Both the position numbers and the translations under genes were made by a program. Shown here one piece after another: positions 17,792 through 26,448 of a stretch of DNA of 56,892 nt (the stretch's first letter is position 1; every line of letters begins with the position of its first letter). Source of the stretch: Geobacillus thermodenitrificans subsp. thermodenitrificans DSM 465 (GTDB lineage: Bacteria > Bacillota > Bacilli > Bacillales > Anoxybacillaceae); the NCBI RefSeq assembly GCF_000496575.1, contig NZ_AYKT01000010.1, positions 1 to 56,892 on the forward strand, in the 5' to 3' direction. The notes beneath the pieces are model-generated. The model was not told where the DNA came from, ran no database searches, and worked only from the letters and a program-made list of their open reading frames with translations.

Positions 17792-19087
17792 TTACTTCTT
17801 CAGTTCCGCTGCAGCCGAAACAAGCGTGTCAATCAACGAATTGACATCCTTTTGCGTGACGAAAATGTTAATCGCTTGGTTCACTTTTGTGACAAAGCCT
17901 TCTGCCGCTGCTGATCCGTGCGCTAAGCTTGGCGCCAGTTCTGCGTTTTTGAAATCTTCCATCGTTTGTTTGCCGTATTCATCATACTTTGACGGGTCAG
18001 CATCGATACGGGCTGGAATTGAGCCTTTCAGCGGGTTAAACGCATCTTGCCCCTCGACCGATCCAAGCAAAGCTAAAAACTTCTTCACATCGTCCGGATT
18101 TTTCACACCTTTTGGCAAGCCGAACGTATCAGTGATGACCATAAACTTGCCGTCGGTGTTCGGGGTCGGCACATAGCCGAAATCTTCATTCACTTTTAAT
18201 TTTAAGTCGTTGACAAAATAGCCTTTGGCCCAGTCCCCCATCACGTACATGGCCGCTTTTCCTTCCGCAACAAGCTGAGCCGCATCTTGCCAGTTGCGCG
18301 AGCTATGGTCTTCGTTAATGTAACCGAGCATTTTCTTAAACGTTTCAACTGCTTGTTTCACTTGCGGATCGTCAAACGACAGTTCCCCGTTCCAAAGTTT
18401 TTGGTAGTTGTCCGTTCCGAGTGTGCCAAGCAACACCGTTTCAAACAAATGCGTCGCGGTCCACGGTTCTTTATCGCCAAGTGCTAGCGGCGTAACGCCT
18501 TTTGCCTTTAGCTGATCCGCCACTTCGAAAAACTCGTCAAATGTTTTCGGCGGCTGCAGCCCGTTGTCGGCAAATACTTTTTTGTTGTACCAAAGCACGT
18601 TGCCGCGGTGAATGTTCACCGGAACGGAGTAAATGTTGCCATCTTTGCTTACCATGTCAATGAGCGCTTCCGGGAATTTGTCCATCCAACCTTCTTGTTC
18701 ATACAAGTCATTGAGTGGCTCCATTTTACCGGCAGCGACCCAGCCTTCATTCAGCTCCGCCCCACCGTGCACTTGGAACGTCGATGGCGGGTCGTCCCCT
18801 TGCATGCGGCTCGCTAGGACCGCCTTGGCGTTCGTTCCGGCCCCGCCGGCCACCGCCGCGTTTTCGACTTCAATATCCGGATGTTTTTCTTGGAACAGTT
18901 TGATCAATGCTTTGAGACCGTCTTCCTCACCGGCTCCAGTCCACCAGCTGAAAATCTCTAGCTTCTCTCCTGCTTTTTGGCTGCCTTGTTTGGCGTCATC
19001 GGATGAAGAAGAGTTCGAGCTACAGCCCGACAGCGCCATCCCGACACCAAGCGCCAACGCCAACCATGCGGATGCTTTCTTTCGCAT
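17792..19087 (-). CDS. ABC sugar transporter substrate-binding lipoprotein (glucose/mannose type)
   Basis: The 431-residue protein starts MRKKASAWLALALGVGMA and has the lipobox LSGC, so it is a membrane-tethered binding protein. The mature sequence runs through IFSWWTGAGEEDGLKALIKL, TFQVHGGAELNEGWV, SVPVNIHRGNVLWYNKK and NPLKGSIPARID. These segments closely resemble, from memory, the Thermus glucose/mannose-binding protein of the CUT1 family. Glucose or mannose is therefore the best substrate guess. It is the first gene of the transporter operon. Ribosome binding site GGGGGAGGAAC. Confidence 0.9.
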   Translation of the reverse strand: MRKKASAWLALALGVGMALSGCSSNSSSSDDAKQGSQKAGEKLEIFSWWTGAGEEDGLKALIKLFQEKHPDIEVENAAVAGGAGTNAKAVLASRMQGDDPPSTFQVHGGAELNEGWVAAGKMEPLNDLYEQEGWMDKFPEALIDMVSKDGNIYSVPVNIHRGNVLWYNKKVFADNGLQPPKTFDEFFEVADQLKAKGVTPLALGDKEPWTATHLFETVLLGTLGTDNYQKLWNGELSFDDPQVKQAVETFKKMLGYINEDHSSRNWQDAAQLVAEGKAAMYVMGDWAKGYFVNDLKLKVNEDFGYVPTPNTDGKFMVITDTFGLPKGVKNPDDVKKFLALLGSVEGQDAFNPLKGSIPARIDADPSKYDEYGKQTMEDFKNAELAPSLAHGSAAAEGFVTKVNQAINIFVTQKDVNSLIDTLVSAAAELKK

Positions 19088-19110
19088 GTTCCTCCCCCTT
19101 TATCCCCTTT

Positions 19111-19203
19111 TTGAAAACCTTTTCAATAGTGATTTTATCATGCGCCACTAGTCTGATTACGACTTGATTCCTTCACTTTTTTGCGTTTTTCTTCACTTTT
19201 TTG
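19111..19203 (-). promoter_or_regulatory. Transporter promoter with cre-like site and 20-bp direct repeats
   Basis: On the minus strand an extended -10 (TGATAAAAT, 19132-19140) has no good -35, as expected of an activated promoter. Upstream, CTTCACTTTTTTG occurs twice exactly 20 bases apart (19171-19183, 19191-19203, plus-strand reading). That is two helical turns, as for an AraC-type dimer. TTGAAAACCTTTTCAA (19111-19126) overlaps the predicted start point and resembles cre except for its central CC. The rest of 19088-19454 holds no gene. Confidence 0.6.
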
Positions 19204-19390
19204 TTGTAGGGAAAAAAGAAAAGCGGCTTGTCCATATTCCTCATTTTTAGCGCAGAAGCCTCTTGTTTCTACATTAGAATGTACGTGGTGGAGCGTTGAC
19301 AAGGTACAGGTCACGACAGCTGCCTCATCGGCATCCATTCTTGTCAAGCTGTTTGTAGCTTAGCAGGGGAATCACCGGTCGCACAACATC

Positions 19391-19420
19391 AAAAAAGCCC
19401 GCCCAGTCGGGAGGCGAGCC
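19391..19420 (-). terminator. Terminator of the response regulator gene
   Basis: On the minus strand GCTCGCC pairs with GGCGGGC, with one G-T pair, and TTTTTTGATG follows. It lies ~35 bases after the regulator stop. Confidence 0.75.
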
Positions 19421-19454
19421 AATGTTTTGTTGGAGATGGGTGAGGCTGCATCGG

Positions 19455-20996
19455 CTACCGCCTCTGCAGTTTTTTTCGGTATTCGCTCGGCGACCAGCCC
19501 GTTTGTTTTTTAAACACGCGGCTGAAATAGTTCGGATCGTTGTAGCCAACGGAAAAGCATATTTCTTTTAAACTAAAATCGGTGCGAACGAGCGCTTCTT
19601 TTGCCCGCTCGATGCGCACGTTCGTCACATAGTCAATAAACGTGACGCCAAACTGTTCTTTGAACAGTTTACTGAAGTAGTACGGGCTCATCCCAGCATG
19701 TTCGGCCACTTCTTCAAGCGTCAGAGGCTCGGCATAATGACGGTCAATGTACTCTTTCGCCTTGCCGAGTTTGCCGTGGGCATGCTGGTGGCGCCAAACC
19801 TCAAGATCCGTAGCAATGCGGTCCAATTCATCCAACACGGCCTGCTGCAACTCAGCCGCCGACCGACAAGAAGTAAACGAAGCGATCCGCTCGTAGCGAA
19901 TCCCAAGTTCAGATAAACGGCGCCCAATCCATATCAATGCCTCTTCCGCCTTGCGAACAGCAGACGGCAGTGAGTAGGATGAGGTCAGTTCCTTGATATA
20001 CGTTCGACACACCAACCGCGCTTGCTCGATGTCACCAAGGCGCAATGACTCAAACAGCTGTTGATCCCGTTCCGCCGCCCTACTAGCGTACATCGCCTCT
20101 GCGGGCGGAAATCCAACTTGCGCTTTTTGCCGTTCTGCATAATAGCGCACAGCCGACAACGCCTCATAGTATGAAGAACGAAGCTGATCCAAGCGCGAAA
20201 CAGGGGAGCCAAGTCCGATATACAGCGCGGCACCGTACCGAGCGGAAAACTGCCGCGTCAAATCGAATGCCAATGTTTGAATAGTGGGCTTCCAAGCCAA
20301 CTCACCATCATCGGGGCTTTGGAAAAACAAAATCGGCAGGCGCCCATTCCCCATCCGTCCCATTATATAGCGCACTGGCGCACGCTCATCCAGCTGTTTG
20401 TCGAGCCATGATTTCCATTCATCGACCTTCCCCTTATCAGGAAACTGAAGGACAATAAACATTCCTGTCGCTAGCGAAAACGGCAGCAGCTCCTTCCACC
20501 GTTCCCACTCATCAGCCGATACGTCTTCCGTCATCAGGACGGACAGCCATTCGCTTTCCACCAGTGTCTGCAACCGGCGAAGCTGCTCCTGCAGCTGGCG
20601 GTTGCTCTCTTCATGTCGCCGTTTCGCCGCTACGGCTTGACTGACCCGTTCTAAAGCTGAAATCACCTCCTCCTTCCGGCTCGGTTTCAATAAATACTCT
20701 TTGACCCCAAAGCGCATCGCTTGTTTTGCATAGTCGAACAAATCAAACGCCGACACAATAATGAACTCGATATCGAGGCCGTCGCGGCGAATGGCTTCAA
20801 TCGCTTGCAGTCCGTCAAGAGCGGGCATTTTGATGTCAATCAGCATGATATCTGGACGATAACGCTTGGCGATCTCGACCGCCTCGCGCCCGTTGGCACC
20901 CTCCGCCACCACTTCCATCTCGGGTAGATGGTCGCGAATCATTTTGCAAAGCGCCTTGCGCTCCAATGCTTCATCATCGACGATCACCACATTCAT
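19455..20996 (-). CDS. Response regulator, YesN type (receiver + AraC-type DNA-binding domain)
   Basis: This is a 513-residue protein. The N-terminal ~120 residues are a receiver domain, MNVVIVDDEALERKALCKMI, with phospho-acceptor Asp in DIMLIDIKMPALDG and Lys in EYLLKPSRKEE. The middle ~260 residues are an unrecognised helical region. The last ~100 are an AraC/XylS double helix-turn-helix (EVAEHAGMSPYYFSKLFKEQ, then VGYNDPNYFSRVFKKQTG). It follows the histidine kinase gene by 3 bases. The nearby sugar ABC operon is the likely target. Confidence 0.93.
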   Translation of the reverse strand: MNVVIVDDEALERKALCKMIRDHLPEMEVVAEGANGREAVEIAKRYRPDIMLIDIKMPALDGLQAIEAIRRDGLDIEFIIVSAFDLFDYAKQAMRFGVKEYLLKPSRKEEVISALERVSQAVAAKRRHEESNRQLQEQLRRLQTLVESEWLSVLMTEDVSADEWERWKELLPFSLATGMFIVLQFPDKGKVDEWKSWLDKQLDERAPVRYIMGRMGNGRLPILFFQSPDDGELAWKPTIQTLAFDLTRQFSARYGAALYIGLGSPVSRLDQLRSSYYEALSAVRYYAERQKAQVGFPPAEAMYASRAAERDQQLFESLRLGDIEQARLVCRTYIKELTSSYSLPSAVRKAEEALIWIGRRLSELGIRYERIASFTSCRSAAELQQAVLDELDRIATDLEVWRHQHAHGKLGKAKEYIDRHYAEPLTLEEVAEHAGMSPYYFSKLFKEQFGVTFIDYVTNVRIERAKEALVRTDFSLKEICFSVGYNDPNYFSRVFKKQTGWSPSEYRKKLQRR

Positions 20997-20999
20997 CGC

Positions 21000-22445
21000 T
21001 CATCCCTCCTTCGTCCATTTGGGCAACCGCAGCCGGATAGTCGTTCCTCTCCCCGGCGCCGACTCGATATCTACCACATCGGTGACGCCATAAAACAATT
21101 GCAAGCGGCGAATGACATTGCGCAAACCGATGCCGGTCGAATGGCCGCGCCCTTCCTCGCGGCGCGATTCCCTCTCTTCCCCGCGAATGAACGCCTCAAA
21201 TTCCGTTTTCACTTGCTCGTCCATTCCGACTCCATTGTCGCGCACTTCCACGATCACCCGGCTCTCTCCTTCGGCAATCGACACCGTCAGTTCCGCCCCT
21301 TGTTCATATGATTCGATGCCATGAATAAACGCATTTTCAATCAGCGGTTGCAACGTCAAAGGCGGAAGCCGCTGGCCAAGACAAGACGGCTCTGCCTCAA
21401 GAGAAAACTTGATCCGGTCAAAAAAGCGCGTTTGCTGAATGAAAAAATATTCGCGAGCAACGCGCACCTCATCGGCAAGCATCACCGTCCGCTGCAAATC
21501 GCCCAGATTGTAGCGTAAAATCGCTGCCACTGCCTCAATCAGCCGCGATGTTTGTGGGGCGTCCTCCAAATACGCCATCTTCGCGACCGTATTCAACGTA
21601 TTGAACAAAAAGTGCGGATTGATTTGGCTTTGCAAACTTTTAAGCTCCAGCTCCTTCACAAGCCGGTCGAGCTCGGCTTTTTGTTTCATTTCTGCAATCA
21701 GCTGTTTTAAATTGCGGCGCATGTCATTAAAGGTGATCGTGAGCAGCCGCAGTTCATCATTCGTTGTCGGATTTACATCTGGCCCATCGAGCCGTCCGGC
21801 GCCGATCTCTCGGGCTACATGTGCAAGCTGGATGATCGGCCTCGTCAAACTGCCGGAGAAAAACACAGCAAGAAGCACACCGAAACAAAGCGTTGTCGCA
21901 AACAACCCCATTCCCATATACCGGAAATAGTGGTTACGCTGTTCGACTTTATCGTACCGTCGTTGATAAGCCGTTAACTCATCATCAATTAAGTTTAATG
22001 TTTCTTCCTGCAAAAAAAGGGCAATATTCATCGTTTCATGCAGATGGGATGAGTACAAGCTAATATTTCCGGCCTGAAAATGGTAGACCGTGAGCGCTGC
22101 TTCCTCTAACAAACTTTCGATCATATGTTCATAGTTTTCTGCCGCCAACCGGTCAGACAATATCGGCAAGATAGCACCAACTTGGCGGCGGTGTTGTTGC
22201 AGCCAGTGTACCTCCTGCTCATAGGCGCGCGCGTATCGCCCCTCTTTTTCCGATACATACGCATTCAGCTGCTCCATCAACCGGTTTGTCCGTTGCGACA
22301 CTTCATTCAGCAACAACAATCGGCGCATCCGGCGATCATAATCACTCATCATCTCTTCACTAGTTTGATATAAAAGAAACACCGCTCCATTTAACAAAAG
22401 CAAAAAAACGGTAAAACAAAGCAACATCTTTGTGCGGATGTTCAT
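21000..22445 (-). CDS. Sensor histidine kinase, YesM type
   Basis: The 481-residue membrane kinase has a TM at ~8-26, an extracellular helical sensor domain (~30-175) and a second TM at ~178-198. A HAMP domain and the His-kinase core follow. The phospho-acceptor His lies in [20 protein letters not shown], the N box is [12 protein letters not shown], and the G box is [12 protein letters not shown]. The periplasmic part probably receives input from the sugar-binding protein encoded upstream. Weak ribosome binding site GGGGGGAAG. Confidence 0.93.
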   Translation of the reverse strand: MNIRTKMLLCFTVFLLLLNGAVFLLYQTSEEMMSDYDRRMRRLLLLNEVSQRTNRLMEQLNAYVSEKEGRYARAYEQEVHWLQQHRRQVGAILPILSDRLAAENYEHMIESLLEEAALTVYHFQAGNISLYSSHLHETMNIALFLQEETLNLIDDELTAYQRRYDKVEQRNHYFRYMGMGLFATTLCFGVLLAVFFSGSLTRPIIQLAHVAREIGAGRLDGPDVNPTTNDELRLLTITFNDMRRNLKQLIAEMKQKAELDRLVKELELKSLQSQINPHFLFNTLNTVAKMAYLEDAPQTSRLIEAVAAILRYNLGDLQRTVMLADEVRVAREYFFIQQTRFFDRIKFSLEAEPSCLGQRLPPLTLQPLIENAFIHGIESYEQGAELTVSIAEGESRVIVEVRDNGVGMDEQVKTEFEAFIRGEERESRREEGRGHSTGIGLRNVIRRLQLFYGVTDVVDIESAPGRGTTIRLRLPKWTKEG

Positions 22446-22818
22446 CCTAGCTTCCCCCCGCTGTCACCAGCGCTTTGTTGTCTACATCATCTTTGTACCG
22501 CTTCAAGTCAAACTTTCTCGGACATCAAGTTGATCCAACCAATGAAGACATCGCCGCGTTCAAGCCAGGCGTATTCGAACACGAAGGACATTCATTTTTC
22601 ATCATACGTCCTCACTGTTTCGGCGGCATTCGTCCGCCTTCTGCTGATTTCAGCCCGTCCTACTAGACTGATTGATGGAATAGAACATCTCGTTTCACAG
22701 CAACGTTCCCCAAATGGAAAAGCCTTTTTACATCAGCTTCTCGTTGCACACAATGACCGTTCGCTCAAGGAAAACACTGGTTTTCACCGGCCTTCTACAG
22801 AAGCCGCAGATGCCAGTG
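22446..22818. other. Gene-free gap inside the three-component sensor cluster
   Basis: 373 bases separate the sensor binding-protein gene from the kinase gene. Open frames here are short and show no recognised domain. A palindrome GAAAAC-ACTG-GTTTTC spans 22770-22785. No convincing terminator or promoter is seen. Confidence 0.5.
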
Positions 22819-23832
22819 TCATGGTGTCTTGACCTCATAATTGCGCGCCGGGCGCAGCGGTAAATCTTCTTTCCGAATGACTTTCGTCTCTGTGTTCGTT
22901 ATAGCCGGCACATCATGTCCAGCAACGATGTCGGTCATCATTTTCACCGCTCGGTACCCCATTTCATACGGTTCTTGGACAACCGTCGCTTCAATCGTCC
23001 CTTTTTGCAAATACTCGATCGTCTCCGGCAGCGTGTCAAATCCGATAATATACGTTTCCTGCTCCCTGTGAAATTGTTCTACCACTCGGGCAATACCGAT
23101 CGCATCAAGAGCACTCGTACCATAAAAGGCGTTGACTTCCGGGTGCTTTTTCAAAATCGTGTATGTCTTTTCAGCCGCTTGCACTCTTGTGATATGCGAC
23201 TCCTCGACCGCCACGATGCGAATCCGTTTCTCATTCTTCACCGCATCACGAAACCCGCGCACCCGTTGCTGTTGGTGAACCGCGGTCAAACTGCCGGTAA
23301 TGATAGCGACATTCACCATCCCCTGCGTATCTTCGACCAGCGCCCGGCCGGCGATAAATCCAGCGTAGTAGTTGTCTGTTCCAATATAGCCGACACGTCG
23401 GCTCGTTGGGGCATCAGTATCAATGGTCAACACCGGGATATTCTTGTCGACAATTTCGTTAATCACCGGAACAAATTCCACTTCCGTCAGTCCTTGGGTG
23501 ATGATCCCATCAACCTTCGCTGCTGCCGCCTTTTTCAAAATGCGCAAGTGTTCATCAATATTTGCCTGCCGCGGTCCGATATATTCGAGGTCAACATCAA
23601 GTTCTCTTGCTGCTGCTTTCGCCCCTTTTTCAACGAGCCGCCAATAATCATTGTCAAGCTCCTCCGGTACGAGTACGAAATGATACGTATCCTTCGCTTT
23701 AGCGAGCGTCTTTTCTTCTCCCACCCCCGAATACATATACACATTCCACGCAAAATAGGTAGTTAAGGAAGCGCTTCCAATAAACAAGGCGATACCGCCT
23801 GCATAAAATAGCCGTTTCCACCACCGACGCAT
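22819..23832 (-). CDS. Membrane-anchored sugar-binding protein of a three-component sensor
   Basis: The start is ATG 23832 after GGGGGAG. The 337-residue protein has an N-terminal TM anchor (LFYAGGIALFIGSASLTTYF, no lipobox) followed by an RbsB/LacI-type periplasmic binding domain. Typical segments are FVLVPEELDNDYWRLVEKGA, AKVDGIITQGLT and IGYIGTDNYYAG-like GYIGTDNYYAGF. Placement upstream of a YesM/YesN pair matches three-component systems such as AraPST of Geobacillus, where the binding protein presents the sugar to the kinase. Confidence 0.88.
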   Translation of the reverse strand: MRRWWKRLFYAGGIALFIGSASLTTYFAWNVYMYSGVGEEKTLAKAKDTYHFVLVPEELDNDYWRLVEKGAKAAARELDVDLEYIGPRQANIDEHLRILKKAAAAKVDGIITQGLTEVEFVPVINEIVDKNIPVLTIDTDAPTSRRVGYIGTDNYYAGFIAGRALVEDTQGMVNVAIITGSLTAVHQQQRVRGFRDAVKNEKRIRIVAVEESHITRVQAAEKTYTILKKHPEVNAFYGTSALDAIGIARVVEQFHREQETYIIGFDTLPETIEYLQKGTIEATVVQEPYEMGYRAVKMMTDIVAGHDVPAITNTETKVIRKEDLPLRPARNYEVKTP

Positions 23833-23939
23833 GTTCGACTCCCCCCATCGTTCCCCATTCACACGGAATCTATGTTTACGTGCAATCCATTCCCTTACCG
23901 CTATTGTACACAAATACGCGAGCCCTAGCCTAGGTGAAC

Positions 23940-24760
23940 CATTTACTAACGACAATTTGAAGTGGGGGCTTCCAAAGAAAGTTGACTGCGTCAAGCACTC
24001 CTTATTCTTTAAGGCGTGTCCACTTCGCTGCTAGGCATAAGACCAGCCTTACTTTTCTTTAAGATGTTTAGAGCACCATTAACATCGGCATTCATTTGCC
24101 AGTCTTTTTTTGATACAAGCCACGCTTGATGTGTTTATCCCTACATTTATATTCTTTGGGATTATCAGCATTATATTTAATACTGCATCTCCATCAAAAA
24201 AGCTAGCTTGAGATGTATATGCTTCTTCCTGTCTGAAGAATTTCATGCCGTAGGTACAAAGATATTCTAGTTTTTCTTTCATGTTGCCAACAGGAAGATT
24301 GTTCTATCCTAAGTCAATCGCCAATGGTTTTTGGTCGTCTACTTCTTTTAAGATATTTTGCAAGACTGATCGCTTTATAATCATCTTTTCCTTGTTTCGC
24401 CAAATCGAAGGAAGACTGAAAAGCCTCATTGACCTTTTTCAAAATTTGTTGTGCTATATTGCTATTTAACAACTTATGGTTTTCATTCGTTTTCACAAGG
24501 TGACAGTTTTTTCCGTCATTTAGAAATTCTTTATGCTCAAAATAGTATTGCCGGACATTGTATAAGCCTGCGTTATACAGATTCTTAGCAATACGACATA
24601 GTTCTCCAAGAGTTAAGCATTCTTCTTTCGTTAAGCCATTGAATTGCTGTTTAATGCAGAAATACATTTTTCACCTCCTTATCTCTTCACATTATCCTTT
24701 GTTTTCAGTGATTCATTCCCCACTTACTTCGCTAGGTGGAAGTGGGAGTTTTCTCGCTTG
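23940..24760 (-). mobile_element. Decayed TnpB (IS200/IS605-family) element, internally deleted
   Basis: The N-terminal fragment, 24667-24314, encodes MYFCIKQQFNGLTKEECLTL and QQILKKVNEAFQSSF, typical of IS1341-type TnpB. It stops after KTIGD. The C-terminal fragment, ~24282-24034, has several frameshifts and gives RQEEAYTSQASFFDGD, then GLYQKKTGK and NADVNGALNILKKS, the zinc-finger flank and last RuvC motif. The central ~200 codons with the other RuvC residues are gone. A possible left-end hairpin CCCACTT/AAGTGGG lies at 24719-24746, and a possible right end GGAAGCCCCCACTTC near 23964. No tnpA is present. Confidence 0.8.
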
Positions 24761-24801
24761 ATTTTGATAAAAAATACGGAAGGGCCTTCTTCTGCCCTCC
24801 C

Positions 24802-25881
24802 TTACCTTTTTCTCGTCCGTTGCCACAACGAGCTACTCTCCTCTCCCCTCTGTTGGCGAAAACTCGCATACAAATGGTGAATCAACCCAAGGAACACCAT
24901 CAACCATGCCGTCATCGCCACGTACACCATGAAACGAGGGATCACCTGCAAAAAAGGAAGGCTTAACGCCTTGGATAATTGATACGTACTCGTGGTATAC
25001 ATGGCAAGCGGGAACGCCATCCCCCAAAACTGCGGATCGTATTTCAGTGGATAATGATGATATAAATGACGCCAAATCATCAAAATGAACAGAAGCGGAA
25101 TCCACCATGTCCCGGTAATCCAGAAAAACAGAGTAAATCCTTTCAAAAACGGAAGCAATTCGCTAAGAAACGACCAATTGTCTACATGAAGCATAAGTGT
25201 AGAACCGGCCAGCGTCGTGATCGCTACCGCTCCCATATTGATCCAATACGGCGGCGTTAACGCCGCAAACTTTAATTCGACGAACGTAAACCGGTAGAAA
25301 ATAAGGGTAATAATGTTTAAATACAACATACATCCAAGCAAGTACATGCATAATGCGACAAACAGGACAATTTCCCGCCCATTCTCGACGTAGGGCGAAA
25401 GCAACGTGCCGAGAACGGAAATCGACTGTGTCGCTACCGCCGCTATCAGCCATGCACCGTTAATTCCTTCTGACAACGTCGGTTTGTTTTTTCGCACCGT
25501 AACAGCGGTGAAAAAGGTATACATGATCACGAGCCAAAGGAAAATAGCCAAAAACCATAAATACAAGGCAGGTTCAGGGTGATGAGCCACGATGATGAGC
25601 TGACTGCCAAATACACACGTTCCAGCGACTAAGGTAAAAAACCCAGGGCCAAGCGTATGGCTCGTTAAATCTTTCACAAACCTAGAAGTAAAGAACGCAA
25701 GGCGATAGAGCGTCAACCCCCATAAAATGGTATACACCACTATGTTGAAATAAAGCAATCCGGTAGAAACGACATGCATATCAAGCAAAAACGTGGCGAT
25801 CGACAAAGCCCCTGTCGCCATCACAAGTGCAAAATAGCCAGGAAATAAGTTCATCGACATATTTTTCACATAGCGAATCAT
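24802..25881 (-). CDS. TDT-family transporter (tellurite-resistance/dicarboxylate transporter, TehA/SLAC1-like)
   Basis: The start is ATG 25881 after AGGGGGAAG. The 359-residue protein has about ten hydrophobic segments, beginning MIRYVKNMSMNLFPGYFALV and continuing MATGALSIATFLL. The N-terminal P-G-x-F-A-x-V-M-x-T-G pattern marks the TDT/voltage-dependent anion channel family. Members export sulfite, tellurite-related anions or C4-dicarboxylates; the substrate here is not predictable. No operon partner. Confidence 0.8.
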   Translation of the reverse strand: MIRYVKNMSMNLFPGYFALVMATGALSIATFLLDMHVVSTGLLYFNIVVYTILWGLTLYRLAFFTSRFVKDLTSHTLGPGFFTLVAGTCVFGSQLIIVAHHPEPALYLWFLAIFLWLVIMYTFFTAVTVRKNKPTLSEGINGAWLIAAVATQSISVLGTLLSPYVENGREIVLFVALCMYLLGCMLYLNIITLIFYRFTFVELKFAALTPPYWINMGAVAITTLAGSTLMLHVDNWSFLSELLPFLKGFTLFFWITGTWWIPLLFILMIWRHLYHHYPLKYDPQFWGMAFPLAMYTTSTYQLSKALSLPFLQVIPRFMVYVAMTAWLMVFLGLIHHLYASFRQQRGEESSSLWQRTRKR

Positions 25882-26401
25882 CTTCTTCCCCCTTGCTCTT
25901 GACCCATCCTGACACGTCTCCCTCTCTATCACTTTCTCCCCATCCCCAACGGGTCTATATTTGCTTTCTTATTTTCATTGTATTCCAAATCAGCAAAAGA
26001 AACAAAGCGACGCCGCATTTCACTACAAGGATAGAAAAAACGATGATTCAAAAATGTCTCCCGAAACAGATCACGCCGTTTCGAAAAAGCTCCTCCCCTT
26101 CATCCTTTCCATTTCTCTACCGCTTCGCCTTGTTGAGCTCCAAGTGAATGAGCATGCGCAAACTTTCTTTTTTCACTTCCGCACACTTTCTTTCATTATC
26201 CCCCATTTTGCTTAACGAACGGCGGCGGCTGGGGTGTCGTGGGAATGCACTGATGCCATAGCTGTTTACGCAGTTCAACAGTGAGAAAGCGAAAATCAAT
26301 CCTATTAAAAATGGAAATTGGGGCGCAAACGAGGACGATTCATCACGGATGGCGTCATAGAGAAAGAGGGCGAATGGAAGAATACGACGGTGTTCAACGA
26401 T
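25882..26401. other. Intergenic region without a convincing gene
   Basis: About 520 bases. A 108-codon minus-strand frame runs through the licH terminator hairpin, lacks a good ribosome binding site and matches nothing I know. It contains one hydrophobic stretch. I see no other structure. Confidence 0.5.
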
Positions 26402-26426
26402 AAAGCCGCCAACGACGGGCGGCTTT
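26402..26426 (-). terminator. Terminator of the GH4 gene
   Basis: A perfect AAAGCCGCC / GGCGGCTTT stem with a seven-base loop. It lies ~20 bases after the stop codon. Only a short T-run follows. Confidence 0.7.
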
Positions 26427-26448
26427 GTCAATCGCTTTTCCAAACGAT

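Noticed and set aside
22530-22832. 100-codon plus-strand frame between sensor genes
   Set aside because: It runs into the binding-protein gene on the other strand, has no start signal and no recognisable domain.
26117-26443. 108-codon minus-strand frame between the TDT gene and licH
   Set aside because: It starts inside the licH terminator, has no proper ribosome binding site and matches no known family; the hydrophobic stretch alone is not enough.
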